Source of the DNA: VXYL01 sp965199875
GTDB taxonomy: Bacteria > Pseudomonadota > Gammaproteobacteria > Pseudomonadales > Azotimanducaceae
Length of the DNA stretch: 64,000 nucleotides
Assembly: GCA_965199875.1 (NCBI GenBank)
Contig: OZ241346.1
Coordinates: 124,001-188,000 of the forward strand
Direction: 5' to 3'
This document shows positions 22,975 through 32,313 of this stretch, one piece after another. A program made the translations under genes and the position numbers. Each line of letters begins with the position of its first letter. The stretch's first letter is position 1. The notes beneath the pieces are model-generated. The model had not been told where the DNA came from and did not search any database. It saw nothing but the letters and a program-made list of their open reading frames with translations.

Positions 22975-24461
22975 AGGACATTCAATCCACGGGCGTGCGT
23001 TTGCGGCTTGTCTTTGCAGCGACGCTGGCGTTCGCCGGCTGCTTGGCAGCGGCAGAGCCGCGCAACGTCATTCTCTTCGTTGGCGACGGCATGGGCGTCT
23101 CCACCGTCACCGCGGCGCGCATCCTCGACGGCCAGAACAAGGGCGGCAGCGGCGAGGAGAACCTGCTCTCGTTCGAGCGCTTCCCCAACGTCGCCTTGGT
23201 GAAGACCTACAACGTCGATGCCCAGGTGTCGGACTCCGCCGGCACCATGACGGCGTTGATCGCGGGGCAGCGAACGCGCGCTGGCGTGCTCAGCATCGGC
23301 CCGCAGGCCAAACGCGGCGATTGCCAGGGCAGCCGCGAGCATGAACTGACGACGCTGCTGGAGGAAGCCGAGCAGCGCGGCTACAAGACCGGCATCGTAA
23401 GCACGGCGCGCGTCACCCATGCGACCCCTGCCGCCGCCTACGCCCACGCCGCCGACCGCAACTGGGAAGCCGCGGTGCCGGCGGAAGCGCAAGGCGTCTG
23501 CGCGGACATCGCCCGGCAGCTGGTGGAGTTTCCCTACGGCGACGGCGTGGACGTGGTGCTCGGGGGTGGCCGGGCGATGTTCCTGCCGACGACGGCCGCG
23601 GACCCGGAGGAAGCCGACAGCACGGGCTATCGCAGGGACGGGCGCGATCTGGCCGCGCAATGGCTTGCCGCTGGGAAAGGACGGAGCTACGTCCACGATT
23701 TGGCCGGATTCGAGGCGCTGCCGGCGCAGGGCCAAGTGCTCGGCCTGTTCGAGCAATCGCACATGGAGTTCGAGGCGGACCGGGCAGCGGACCTCGGCGG
23801 CGAACCCTCGCTCGCCGCAATGACGCGCTTCGCCATTACGCGCCTGGCTCGCTCGGAAGAAAGTGAACACGGGTTCCTGCTCATCGCCGAGGGCGGACGC
23901 ATCGACCACGCCCATCACGCCGGCAATGCCTACCGCGCGCTCACGGACGCCATCGCCTTCGCCGAAGCGGTGCAGGAGGCGGTTGCCATGACCGAACCGG
24001 AGGACACGCTGATTCTGGTGACCGCGGACCACAGCCACACGCTGACCATCGCCGGCTATCCGGCGCGCGGCAATCCCATCCTCGGCTTCGTCGTCCACGC
24101 GGACGGGAAAGACGCGAAGGACGCCCAAGGCCGGCGCTACACGACCCTAGGCTATGCCAACGGCCCAGGGGCGATCCGCGGCGCCGCCGCAGGCCGTGGC
24201 GCCGAAGGGGCGGAAGAACTGCCGCCACGCCACGCGGACTACCGCCAGCGCGCCACCCATCCGATGCTCGCCGAAACCCACGCTGGCGAAGACGTGGCGG
24301 CCTATGCGCTCGGCGTTGGCGCGGAGGCCGTGCGCGGGGTGATGGACCAGCACGAGCTGCACGGCGTGATGCGGGCGGCGCTGTTCGGCCGGCAAGAGAG
24401 CGACGGCGGCCAGAACGGCGAGGACGGCGGCCAGAACGGCGAGGACGAGGGAAGCGACTAG
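22971..24461 (+). CDS. Alkaline phosphatase
   Basis: 496-aa exported phosphomonoesterase of the PhoA superfamily. An N-terminal signal peptide (LRLVFAATLAFAGCLAAAE) is followed by the metal motif VGDGMGVST. The nucleophile serine lies in SDSAGTMTALIAG. Further metal ligands are in THATPAAAYAH, EGGRIDHAHHAGN and TADHSHTL. The C-terminal tail contains two copies of GGQNGED, a short acidic repeat. ATG 22971 overlaps the gorA stop by four bases with GAGAGA upstream, so the two are coupled. Broad substrate use is expected; signs of phosphate regulation were not seen. Confidence 0.92.
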   Translation: MKDIQSTGVRLRLVFAATLAFAGCLAAAEPRNVILFVGDGMGVSTVTAARILDGQNKGGSGEENLLSFERFPNVALVKTYNVDAQVSDSAGTMTALIAGQRTRAGVLSIGPQAKRGDCQGSREHELTTLLEEAEQRGYKTGIVSTARVTHATPAAAYAHAADRNWEAAVPAEAQGVCADIARQLVEFPYGDGVDVVLGGGRAMFLPTTAADPEEADSTGYRRDGRDLAAQWLAAGKGRSYVHDLAGFEALPAQGQVLGLFEQSHMEFEADRAADLGGEPSLAAMTRFAITRLARSEESEHGFLLIAEGGRIDHAHHAGNAYRALTDAIAFAEAVQEAVAMTEPEDTLILVTADHSHTLTIAGYPARGNPILGFVVHADGKDAKDAQGRRYTTLGYANGPGAIRGAAAGRGAEGAEELPPRHADYRQRATHPMLAETHAGEDVAAYALGVGAEAVRGVMDQHELHGVMRAALFGRQESDGGQNGEDGGQNGEDEGSD

Positions 24462-24463
24462 CC

Positions 24464-26140
24464 ATGTGGGAGAACATCCTGCGCAGTCTCGACAGCTACC
24501 TGGGCGCTGCCTGGTACTTCCCCTACGCGTTGCTGGGCGTGGGTCTCTTCTTCACGCTCTATCTGGGCTTCCCGCAGATCCGCTACTTCGGTCGCGCCTG
24601 GGGCATCCTGTTCGGCCGCCACACCCGGCGCGACGCCGAGGGCGACACGTCGCACTTCCAGGCCCTTTCCACCGCGCTCTCCGGCACGGTGGGCACCGGC
24701 AACATCGCCGGGGTGGCCTTCGCCATCTTCCTCGGCGGCCCGGCGGCCTTGTTCTGGATGTGGATGACCGCCTTCCTGGGCATGACCACCAAGTTCGTCG
24801 AGGTGACCCTGTCGCACAAGTACCGCGTCAAGGACGACCACGGCGAGATGGCCGGCGGACCGATGTACTTCATGGAGCGCGGCCTGAACATGAAGTGGCT
24901 GGCGGTGCTGTTCGCCATCGCCACGGTGTTCAGCACGCTGGGCTCGGGCAACATGCCGCAGAGCGCCAGCCTGGCCAGCGGCCTCAACGCTTCTTTCGAC
25001 ATTCCGCAGTGGGCCAGCGGCCTGGTGCTGGCCGTGCTGCTGCTGCTGGTGATCGTCGGCGGCATCAAGACCATCGCCCGGGTGGCCTCGGCCATCGTGC
25101 CGTTCATGGGCGTGCTCTACGCCATCGGCGCGTTCGCCGTGCTCGCCGCCAACGTCGAGCAGGTGGGGCCGGGTTTCGTGGCCGTGTTCCGCGACGCCTT
25201 CACCGGCTCGGCGGCGGCCGGCGGCTTCCTGGGCGCTTCCATCGCCTATGCCTTCAACCGCGGCGTCAACCGCGGCCTGTTCTCCAACGAGGCGGGGCAG
25301 GGCTCGGCGCCCATCGCCCACGCTTCGGCGCGGGGCGACGAGCCGGTTTCCGAAGGCATGGTGTCGCTGCTCGAACCGTTCATCGACACGCTGGTCATCT
25401 GCACCCTGACCGGGCTGGTGATTCTCTCCTCCGGGGTGTGGCAGGAGAAGTTCGAGAACGACTTCCAAGGCACCGACACCAGCTTTCTGGCCGGCGTCTA
25501 CAGCGACCGGGACGGCGACGACGTGGCAGCCCTGTACGGGCATCTGCACAGCGGCAGCCACCCCTTGGGCGCGGTGTTCGACAATCCCCACCAGGCATTG
25601 CCGCTGGCCAGCGGCACCTTCGCCGTCGTCGACGGACGCTTGCAGGACGCTGCGATCACCATTCTGCACAACCGTTCCGTGGCCGAGGACGTGCGTTTCC
25701 TTGCCGACGGCGCCCCCTACACCGGCGCCGTCACCATCGACGACGGCGTGTTGGCGGAGGACCTGACGCTGCGCGGCAAGTCCCTGCTGCACTCGGTGCC
25801 GTTGACGGTGGAAGCGTTCAAGCGCAGCTTCTTCGGCGTCTACGGCCAGTACGCGGTGACGCTGGGGCTGGTGCTGTTCGCCTTCAGCACTGCGGTGGCC
25901 TGGTCGTACTACGGCGACCGCGCCATGACCTACCTGTTCGGCGACACCCGCGCCGTGCTGTGGTACCGGCTGGCCTACGTGGCGATGTTCTTCCTGGCGG
26001 CCATCGCCGACACCTCGCTGGTCTGGCTGGTCTCGGCGGTCACGCTGGCGCTGATGGCGCTGCCCAACCTGCTTGGCGTGGTGCTGCTGCGGCGGGAAAT
26101 GAAGCAAACGGTGCGCGACTACTGGCGACGGTTCGAGTAG
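24464..26140 (+). CDS. Sodium:alanine/amino-acid symporter (AGCS family) with a large internal insertion
   Basis: 558-aa inner-membrane transporter. Family signatures are FQALSTALSGTVGTGNIAGVA, AGGPMYFMERGL and NRGVNRGLFSNEAGQGSAPIAHA. The family is usually about 450-480 aa. Here about 100 extra polar residues (roughly 325-440) lie between the helix ending VILSSGVW and the helix starting at YAVTLGLVLF. They are rich in Asp/Gly and beta-like (FAVVDGRLQDAAITI). The insertion would sit in one extramembrane loop. The gene starts three bases after the phosphatase stop, so it may be the third gene of that operon. Substrate presumably alanine or glycine with Na+. Confidence 0.9.
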   Translation: MWENILRSLDSYLGAAWYFPYALLGVGLFFTLYLGFPQIRYFGRAWGILFGRHTRRDAEGDTSHFQALSTALSGTVGTGNIAGVAFAIFLGGPAALFWMWMTAFLGMTTKFVEVTLSHKYRVKDDHGEMAGGPMYFMERGLNMKWLAVLFAIATVFSTLGSGNMPQSASLASGLNASFDIPQWASGLVLAVLLLLVIVGGIKTIARVASAIVPFMGVLYAIGAFAVLAANVEQVGPGFVAVFRDAFTGSAAAGGFLGASIAYAFNRGVNRGLFSNEAGQGSAPIAHASARGDEPVSEGMVSLLEPFIDTLVICTLTGLVILSSGVWQEKFENDFQGTDTSFLAGVYSDRDGDDVAALYGHLHSGSHPLGAVFDNPHQALPLASGTFAVVDGRLQDAAITILHNRSVAEDVRFLADGAPYTGAVTIDDGVLAEDLTLRGKSLLHSVPLTVEAFKRSFFGVYGQYAVTLGLVLFAFSTAVAWSYYGDRAMTYLFGDTRAVLWYRLAYVAMFFLAAIADTSLVWLVSAVTLALMALPNLLGVVLLRREMKQTVRDYWRRFE

Positions 26141-26147
26141 CTGCGCC

Positions 26148-26171
26148 CCGCTGCCGCACCATCCGCAGCGG
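26148..26171. terminator. Possible bidirectional hairpin between convergent genes
   Basis: CCGCTGC and GCAGCGG form a perfect 7-bp stem with a 10-base loop in the 33-base gap between the symporter stop and the dnaE2 stop. No T-run follows on either strand, so intrinsic termination is uncertain. Confidence 0.35.
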
Positions 26172-26173
26172 CA

Positions 26174-29100
26174 TCAGCGGAAGTTGCGCGACCGGAAGGA
26201 CGCGTAGCGGGCATCGTCCGCGGCGATGTGGTCCGCGCCGGCATGCCATAGGCGCTGCTCGGCCGAGGCCGTCTGCGCCGGTTCGGCGCGGCCGAGCTCG
26301 ACAAGTTTGTGGCTGAGGTCGCGCACCTCGCCGGCGACGACGTGAACGACGGTTTCTTCCCGCTCCACGATGCCCTTCACCGCGATCAGCCGGCTGCCGA
26401 GCAGTTCGCGGCGAAAGCGCGTCAGCACCGAGTTCCAAACGACGACGTTGCTGTTGCCGGTTTCGTCCTCCAAGGTCAGAAAAACCACGCCCGAGGCGCT
26501 GCCCGGGCGCTGCCGGCAGGTGACGATGCCGGCCACCTGTACGAATTGCTCGTGCCGGCAGCCTTGCAGCTGCCGGGCGCTGCGGCAGCGCTTGAGCTCC
26601 GGCTCGCCGCGCAGCAGCGCCAGAGGATGCGGCCCCAGGGTGAGCCCGACGTAGCGGTAGTCCGCGAGCAGGTCCTGGCCGGCGCTCGGCGCTGGCAGCT
26701 TCACCGCGGTGCGATAGGGCGTTCTGGCCTCGGCGACCTGCCAGATCGCCGCTGGCCGATCGACGCCGGCGGCATCCCAGTGCGCCTGGTAGCGGTGCCC
26801 GGCAAGGTTCTTGAGGGCGCCGGCGCGGGCAAGGAAGGTCAGCTCCCGATCGCCGAGCGCCCCGCGCGCCGCCAGATCGTCGATGTCCCGATACGGCTGG
26901 CCGAGTTCGATGCGCCGTGCCGCCTCTTCGCTCAAGCCTTTGACCTGCCGCAGGCCGACGCGCAAGGACGGCTGCGTTCGAGCTTGGCAAGCGCCCGCCG
27001 CAGGCGCTGCCCGGGGCGTGCTTGGGGGCGCTTCCAAAGCGTAGTCCCAAGCGCTTTTCTGCACGTCCGGCGGCCGGCATTCGATGCCGTGGGCAACGGC
27101 ATCCTGAAGCAGCTGCGAGGGGGTGTAGAAGCCCATCGGCTGGCTGTTCAGCAGCCCGCAGTAGAAGGCCGCGGGATGATGGCGCTTCAGCCATGCGGAC
27201 ACGTAGACCAGAAGGGCGAAGCTGGCAGCATGGGATTCTGGAAATCCGTATTCGCCAAAGCCCTTGATTTGATTGAAGATGCGCTCCGCGAACTCGCGGC
27301 TGTGCCCGCGCTCCAACATGCCGTTGATCAGTTTCTGCTCGAAGGGTTCGAGGCCGCCGTGCCGCTTCCACGCCGCCATGGCGCGCCGGAGCTGATCGGC
27401 TTCTCCGCCCGAGAAGCCAGCCGCCACCATCGCCAGTTCGATCACCTGCTCCTGGAAGATGGGAATGCCGAGGGTGCGTTCGAGCACCCGACGCACGGCA
27501 TCGTTGGAGTAGGTGATCGCTTCCGTGCCGGCTCGACGGCGCAGATAGGGATGGACCATGTCGCCCTGAATCGGCCCCGGGCGCACGATGGCCACCTCGA
27601 TCACCAGGTCGTAGAAGCTCTTCGGCTTGAGGCGCGGCAGCATGGACATCTGCGCCCGGGACTCCACTTGGAAGACGCCCACGCTGTCGGCGCGTTGCAG
27701 CATGGCGTAGGTGGCCGGGTCCTCCGGTGGAATGTCCGCCATGCGCGGCGATGCGCCCAGCAGCGCCAGCGATTTGCGAATGGCGGTGAGCATGCCAAGC
27801 CCCAGCACGTCCACCTTCAGCAGCCCCAGGGCTTCGAGATCGTACTTGTCCCACTGAATGACGGTGCGATCCGGCGTGGCGGCGTTCTCCACCGGCACCA
27901 GCTGCGCCAGCGGCCCGGCGGAGACGACGAAGCCGCCGACGTGCTGGGAGAGATGCCGGGGGAACCCCAGGATTTCGCGCACCAGAAAGTCGAACTGCCG
28001 GACGATGCGGCTGTTCGGATCCATGCCGCCTTGCTGGAAGCGCTCCAGCATCTCCTTGCGGTTGTCCCACCAGGCCATGGACTTCGCCAGGTGGTCGAGA
28101 AGGTCGAGGCGCAGCCCCAGCGCCTTGCCGACGTCGCGGATGGCGCTACGCGGCCGATAGGTGATGACGGTGGCGGCCAGGGCGGCGCGCTCCCGGCCGT
28201 AGCGCTGGTAGATGTACTGGATGACCTCCTCGCGCCGGGCGTGTTCGAAATCGACGTCGATGTCCGGCGGCTCGTCGCGCTCCTTGGAGACGAACCGCTC
28301 GAACAGCAGGTGCAGCTTGGACGGGTCCAGTTCGGTGATGCCGAGGCAGAAGCAGATCGCGGAATTGGCCGCCGAACCGCGCCCTTGGCAGAGGATGCCG
28401 CGGCTGCGCGCGAAGCGGACGATGTCGTGGACGGTGAGAAAGAAGTACTCGTAGCCGAGTTCGGCGACGATTTCGAGCTCCTTGGCCAGAATGGCTGCCG
28501 CTTCGGACGGCACGGCCTCCGGCCAGCGCTGCCGGGCGCCGGCCATGACCAGACGCCGCAGATGCTCGGCCGGCGTCGCCCCTGCCGGCACCAGTTCCCG
28601 GGGATATTCGTAGCGCAGTTCGCTCAAGCAGAACGTGCAGCGATCGGCCAGATTCATGGTCTCGGCCAGCATCTCCGGCGGATGCATCGCCGCCAGCCGG
28701 GACAGCGGCTTCAAGTGCCGTTCGCGGTTCTGGTCGAGCCGGGTGCCGAGGTCGGCGACGGGCGTGGCGAGGCGGATGGCGGTCAGCACGTCGTGCAGGG
28801 GCTTGCGTTCGGCAACGTGCATGCGGGCGCCGTTGCTGGCGACGACGGCCAGCTGCAACCGGGCCGACAGAGTGAGGGCGTGGGCGGTCTTGTCCAGATC
28901 GTCGCTTTCCAGGAAGAGTTGCAGCGCGATCCACAGATTCGCCAGCAGGTCCTTGAGGCTTCTGCCGATGGCCATGTTCACCGCGATGGCCTGCCGAGGG
29001 GGAATCCAAAGCGCCAGACAGTCGCCGACGCTGTTGCGCAAGTCCTCCAGGCGCAAGCGGTATTCGCCCTTGGGAGAGCGGCGGCGGGCCGAGGTGATGA

Positions 29101-29530
29101 GCGTCGAAAGCTGCCCGTAGGCGCGGCGCGTGGGGGCGAGCAGCACCAGGTGGACGTCCACTTGGCGGCCATCGCCGCTGTAGCTCGCGGCATCGGCGAC
29201 GCCGTCGATGCCGATCTGGACTTCGACGTGGAACTCGGCCCCGACGATCAGCTTGACGCCGAGTTCCTGGGCGGCCTGATGCGCCTTGACCACGCCGGCC
29301 AGGGAACATTCGTCGGTGATGGCGATGGCTTCGTAGCCGAGCTCCGATGCTCGCCGAACCAGTTCCTCTGGGTGCGAAGCGCCGTTCAGGAAGCTGTAGT
29401 TGGAGATGCCGTGCAGTTCGGCAAAGGCATACGACTGCCGAGGCGCCGGGCGCCCTCGCCGGAGGCTGGCCGGCTGCGAAGAGGGTGCCGATTGGGGCGG
29501 ATGCGGCGACGCTTCAGGCGAAGTAGCCAT
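26174..29530 (-). CDS. dnaE2: Error-prone DNA polymerase III alpha subunit DnaE2
   Basis: 1118-aa C-family polymerase used for translesion synthesis with ImuA and ImuB. The PHP domain starts YAFAELHGISNYSFLNGASH and AITDECSLAG. The catalytic palm has PDIDVDFEHARREEVIQY. The fingers and tandem HhH regions follow, and an OB-fold near the C-terminus reads GIVTCRQRPGSASGVVFLTL. The alpha subunit's extended C-terminus is absent, as in DnaE2. ATG 29530 overlaps the imuB stop by 17 bases; ATG 29554 is an alternative. It is the last gene of the imuA-imuB-dnaE2 operon and should be SOS-induced through the promoter at 31.8 kb. Confidence 0.94.
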   Translation of the reverse strand: MATSPEASPHPPQSAPSSQPASLRRGRPAPRQSYAFAELHGISNYSFLNGASHPEELVRRASELGYEAIAITDECSLAGVVKAHQAAQELGVKLIVGAEFHVEVQIGIDGVADAASYSGDGRQVDVHLVLLAPTRRAYGQLSTLITSARRRSPKGEYRLRLEDLRNSVGDCLALWIPPRQAIAVNMAIGRSLKDLLANLWIALQLFLESDDLDKTAHALTLSARLQLAVVASNGARMHVAERKPLHDVLTAIRLATPVADLGTRLDQNRERHLKPLSRLAAMHPPEMLAETMNLADRCTFCLSELRYEYPRELVPAGATPAEHLRRLVMAGARQRWPEAVPSEAAAILAKELEIVAELGYEYFFLTVHDIVRFARSRGILCQGRGSAANSAICFCLGITELDPSKLHLLFERFVSKERDEPPDIDVDFEHARREEVIQYIYQRYGRERAALAATVITYRPRSAIRDVGKALGLRLDLLDHLAKSMAWWDNRKEMLERFQQGGMDPNSRIVRQFDFLVREILGFPRHLSQHVGGFVVSAGPLAQLVPVENAATPDRTVIQWDKYDLEALGLLKVDVLGLGMLTAIRKSLALLGASPRMADIPPEDPATYAMLQRADSVGVFQVESRAQMSMLPRLKPKSFYDLVIEVAIVRPGPIQGDMVHPYLRRRAGTEAITYSNDAVRRVLERTLGIPIFQEQVIELAMVAAGFSGGEADQLRRAMAAWKRHGGLEPFEQKLINGMLERGHSREFAERIFNQIKGFGEYGFPESHAASFALLVYVSAWLKRHHPAAFYCGLLNSQPMGFYTPSQLLQDAVAHGIECRPPDVQKSAWDYALEAPPSTPRAAPAAGACQARTQPSLRVGLRQVKGLSEEAARRIELGQPYRDIDDLAARGALGDRELTFLARAGALKNLAGHRYQAHWDAAGVDRPAAIWQVAEARTPYRTAVKLPAPSAGQDLLADYRYVGLTLGPHPLALLRGEPELKRCRSARQLQGCRHEQFVQVAGIVTCRQRPGSASGVVFLTLEDETGNSNVVVWNSVLTRFRRELLGSRLIAVKGIVEREETVVHVVAGEVRDLSHKLVELGRAEPAQTASAEQRLWHAGADHIAADDARYASFRSRNFR

Positions 29531-31076
29531 GCAGATACCACCGGCCGTTGCCATCGTCGGCTGGTTCCGTCGTTGCTGCCGAGCGTGGTCCAGCCTTGGC
29601 CGCGGATCGCTCGCGGCGGTCGCGGTACAGCCAGCATCGCGCCCCGGATGTCGAGACGGCGACGTAGTAGTCGCGAAACTGGCGGAACTCCAGCGCATCC
29701 CACCAGCCGGTTTCGATGCGCTCGGGGCCGCTCTGCAACTCGTAGCGCTCGATGGCCACGGGGCGCGGCTCCGCCAGCAGCCACAAGGGGCGCCGATGGG
29801 CGAAGCTGGCCTCGACGCCCTTCCTGGCCGGCGATCTCCTCGCCGGCGGTTTCGACGTCGTCGGCAGCGTCGTCCAAGCGCATTCGGGGCGGTGATCGTC
29901 TACCGGACCGAGCGTTCGCACCGCCTCGTCGCCAAGCCGGGCGGCCAGCAAGTCCACCAGCTCGGCACGCGAAGCAAGGGCCTTGTTCTCGGCGTCGCGC
30001 ATGGCCAGCAGGTCCGCCGCCGCGGGCGCGAGCGGCATCGTCAAGCCGGCGGCGAGGGAAATGCTCATCACTTCCTTCGGCAGCTCGGCACGCTCCAGCC
30101 GCAGCCGGCTCAAGGCCAGAAACGCGGCATCGCTGCGCGTGGCATCCCGGAAGCGAACGGCGAAGCTGGCCTTCCTGCCGCCCAGCGTCGTGAACTCCCA
30201 GGTCAGCATCTCGGCGCCCAGGCGCCGCTTGGCCAGCCAATGCGCCAGCTCGCTTGCCAGCCGTCGCATGGGCAGCAGCAGGGCGTCTTTCGCATCCACC
30301 GACTGCAGCAGGTGCAGGGCGGAGCGAAACTGCTCGGGCGGCTCGATGAACGGGCGCGGATCGGGCTTCTGGCCGCTCAAGCGATGGAGGTAGTCCACCA
30401 TGCCGGGCTGGAAGCGCTTGCCGAGTTCCGCCGCCGGCAAGTCCAGCAAGCTGCCGAAGCGCGTGAAGCCCATGTTCGCCAGGCGCTCGCGTTCTTGCGC
30501 CGGGAAGTTCGCGCAGCCGATGGGTACTTGGCGCAAGGCCGCGGCGGCATCGCCCGGAAATCCGCAATAGCCGGCCCGCGCCAGAAGCAGCGCCGCCAGC
30601 GGCGTTTCCGCCATGGCGCTGCGCGTTCGATGGCCAAGGCGGCCAAAGCGTCGGTGCAGATCGTCGGCCAGAGCCGCCAGGCCGCCGAACAGCCGTTCGC
30701 TGCCGCGCACTTCGATCAGCAGACCGGGTGCCGCATCGACGGGTTCCGGCGCATCGTCCCAGACGACGCTGACCCGGGAGGAATAGCGGTATCCGACCTG
30801 CCCGAGCCATGCCAGCCGTTCTCGCTCGGCTTGCGCATCGCGTTGCACGTGCAGCAGTTCCGGCACCAGGCTGCGGGCAGTGGCGAGGGTGCTGCCCGGC
30901 CGGATGCCAAGGTGCCGAGCGGGCGCGTTCGCCAGCGCTATCCGATGGTCGGCGAGCAGCACGGCGGGGCGCTCTTCGTCGGCAGCGGCGGATTCCGCCG
31001 GCAAGCCGTCCTGGATCTCGAAACCGAGGTCGGCAAAGCACGCCGCCAGCCAAAGCGCGTGATCGGCGCTGCTCAT
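29514..31076 (-). CDS. imuB: ImuB, Y-family polymerase-like protein
   Basis: 520-aa DinB-like protein that links DnaE2 to the sliding clamp. The N-terminus MSSADHALWLAACFADLGFE lacks the D-x-D catalytic residues of active Y-family polymerases, as typical for ImuB. RARSLVPEL-like fingers, LFGGLAALADDLHRRF and a C-terminal little-finger domain are visible. The C-terminal region is rich in basic residues. The ATG overlaps the imuA stop (ATGA) and the 3' end overlaps dnaE2, so all three are coupled. The family relies on the partner DnaE2 for catalysis. Confidence 0.9.
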   Translation of the reverse strand: MSSADHALWLAACFADLGFEIQDGLPAESAAADEERPAVLLADHRIALANAPARHLGIRPGSTLATARSLVPELLHVQRDAQAERERLAWLGQVGYRYSSRVSVVWDDAPEPVDAAPGLLIEVRGSERLFGGLAALADDLHRRFGRLGHRTRSAMAETPLAALLLARAGYCGFPGDAAAALRQVPIGCANFPAQERERLANMGFTRFGSLLDLPAAELGKRFQPGMVDYLHRLSGQKPDPRPFIEPPEQFRSALHLLQSVDAKDALLLPMRRLASELAHWLAKRRLGAEMLTWEFTTLGGRKASFAVRFRDATRSDAAFLALSRLRLERAELPKEVMSISLAAGLTMPLAPAAADLLAMRDAENKALASRAELVDLLAARLGDEAVRTLGPVDDHRPECAWTTLPTTSKPPARRSPARKGVEASFAHRRPLWLLAEPRPVAIERYELQSGPERIETGWWDALEFRQFRDYYVAVSTSGARCWLYRDRRERSAAKAGPRSAATTEPADDGNGRWYLHGYFA

Positions 31077-31747
31077 ATCGACGCTCGATCCACGGCCGGC
31101 CCAGCGCCCGGAAGTGCCAGCTGCACGTCGGCGAGAGGCCAGCCGCCGCGACGTTTCACGATGTCCACCCGCAGACTGCCTTCGCAGCCGGGATGCAGCC
31201 GCAGACGCAGCTCCGCGGCCGAGGCGTTGCGCAAGGTGTTCGCCGGGCGGAACAGGCTGCCCCAGGCGCCCCCTTGGCGGGCCGCGATCAGCAGCCGGCG
31301 CAGTTCGGAAAACCCCAGGCGGGTTTCCGGCAGCCAGCCGAGCACGGCGCTGCATGCGCCGGTTTTCAGCGCCAGTTCCATCGCCGTCAGCGCCTCGGAG
31401 GCGCGCTCGGTGCGAACCAGAAGCATCTTGGCGGGATCGACCCCCGCTGCCGCCAGGGCCGGCGCGAAAGGCACGAAGGGCGGCGCGATCCAGGCGATCC
31501 AGCGCTCTTCGCCCGCCGCAAGGGCCGCCAGCGCCGGAACCAGCAGACGCAGTTCGCCAATGCCGGGCGTATCGCACAGCAATTCCGCCAGGCCCGAACG
31601 CGGCCAGCCGCCATCGAAGAACGCCGCATCGAGCTCGGCAAAGCCCGTGCCAATGCCGGAACCTCGCCGCTCTGCCTCGGTCCGCGCGAAATCCCGCGCA
31701 CGCCAAAGGCCCGCAGCTTGCCCCGCTTGCACCGAAAGAACGCCCAT
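31073..31747 (-). CDS. imuA: ImuA, RecA-like mutagenesis protein
   Basis: 224-aa SulA/RecA-like protein, first gene of the mutagenesis operon. The N-terminal GSGIGTGFAELDAAFFDGGW and GLAELLCDTPGIGELRLLVP correspond to the RecA-like core. The Walker A segment is degenerate (CDTPGIGELR in place of GxxxxGKT), as usual in this subgroup. The C-terminal part is basic. ATG 31747 lies 37 bases from a LexA box. In known systems ImuA stimulates ImuB-DnaE2 translesion synthesis after DNA damage. Confidence 0.88.
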   Translation of the reverse strand: MGVLSVQAGQAAGLWRARDFARTEAERRGSGIGTGFAELDAAFFDGGWPRSGLAELLCDTPGIGELRLLVPALAALAAGEERWIAWIAPPFVPFAPALAAAGVDPAKMLLVRTERASEALTAMELALKTGACSAVLGWLPETRLGFSELRRLLIAARQGGAWGSLFRPANTLRNASAAELRLRLHPGCEGSLRVDIVKRRGGWPLADVQLALPGAGPAVDRASI

Positions 31748-31776
31748 ACGCCCCCCAAGCCAACTTTGGGAGCGCG

Positions 31777-31805
31777 AAAATAACTGGTTTTTAATACAGT
31801 ATCAA
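31777..31805 (-). promoter_or_regulatory. imuA promoter with an embedded LexA (SOS) box
   Basis: On the minus strand TTGATA (31800-31805) and TATTTT (31777-31782) are separated by exactly 17 bases. That spacer contains CTGT-N8-CCAG (31784-31799), one mismatch from the CTGT-N8-ACAG LexA consensus of many gammaproteobacteria. LexA bound here would cover both promoter boxes. The site is 37 bases before imuA and about 80 bases before the rightward module at 31880. Confidence 0.78.
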
Positions 31806-31879
31806 GAGAAAAATCGGAAGTTTGCCAGTTCAGGGGCGACGGCCTTCGTGCTAAAGTCGCGTCTGCAAGGTTGGCACGG

Positions 31880-32313
31880 ATGACCTGCCACATGGCCTAT
31901 CCCGCAGACTTCTCCGACGCGCACGTCCGACACTGGCGAGACGCCGAGCTCCTGTACGCCGCCCGATGCTGGGGAAATGCCGATCAGCTGTATGGCTTCA
32001 GCGCCGAATGCGGCTTGAGGCGGTGATGGCAGCGAACGGCATGCGCGTCGATGGCGCGGGTGCTCCGAGGGAACGTCGCCACAAGCAGCACATTCAAGAC
32101 CTCTGGGACATCTTTCGTTCTTTTGTCTATGGTCGGCCAACAGCCACCTTTCTGCATCACCTGCCGGATGCCAATCCGTTCGCGGCGTGGTCGCATCACA
32201 ATCGCTATGCCAGCAGCCGCCACTTCGACGAGCCGGCGGTAGCTCGGCACCGGGAAGCGGCAAAACGGGTTCGACGGTTCTGCTTGCGTCTCATGGTAAG
32301 CGGCCATGTCTAG
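31880..32313 (+). pseudogene. HEPN-like small protein gene with a one-base frameshift
   Basis: Two overlapping frames together read as one protein of about 144 aa. The first is ATG 31880 to a TGA at 32024 (VRHWRDAELLYAARCWGNAD, QLYGFSAECGL). It continues in the next frame as EAVMAANGMRVDGAG to the TAG at 32313. Inserting one A near 32016-32018 would give ECGLKAVM, so a single-base loss is the simplest explanation (real mutation or sequencing error). The helical, charged pattern with RERRHKQH resembles HEPN-type proteins, though I assign this with limited certainty. Its end overlaps the ATPase start by 8 bases, so the two form one unit. Confidence 0.6.

Noticed and set aside
26309..30193. 1294-codon plus-strand frame opposite dnaE2 and imuB
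   Set aside because: Low-complexity Arg/Gly/Ala/Gln-rich translation with no motifs; the minus strand carries unmistakable DnaE2 and ImuB sequences.
32024..32026. TGA in the HEPN-like gene as a selenocysteine codon
   Set aside because: Although selA, selB and selC are present, reading through TGA gives no further homology; the conserved protein continues in another frame, so a frameshift explains it.
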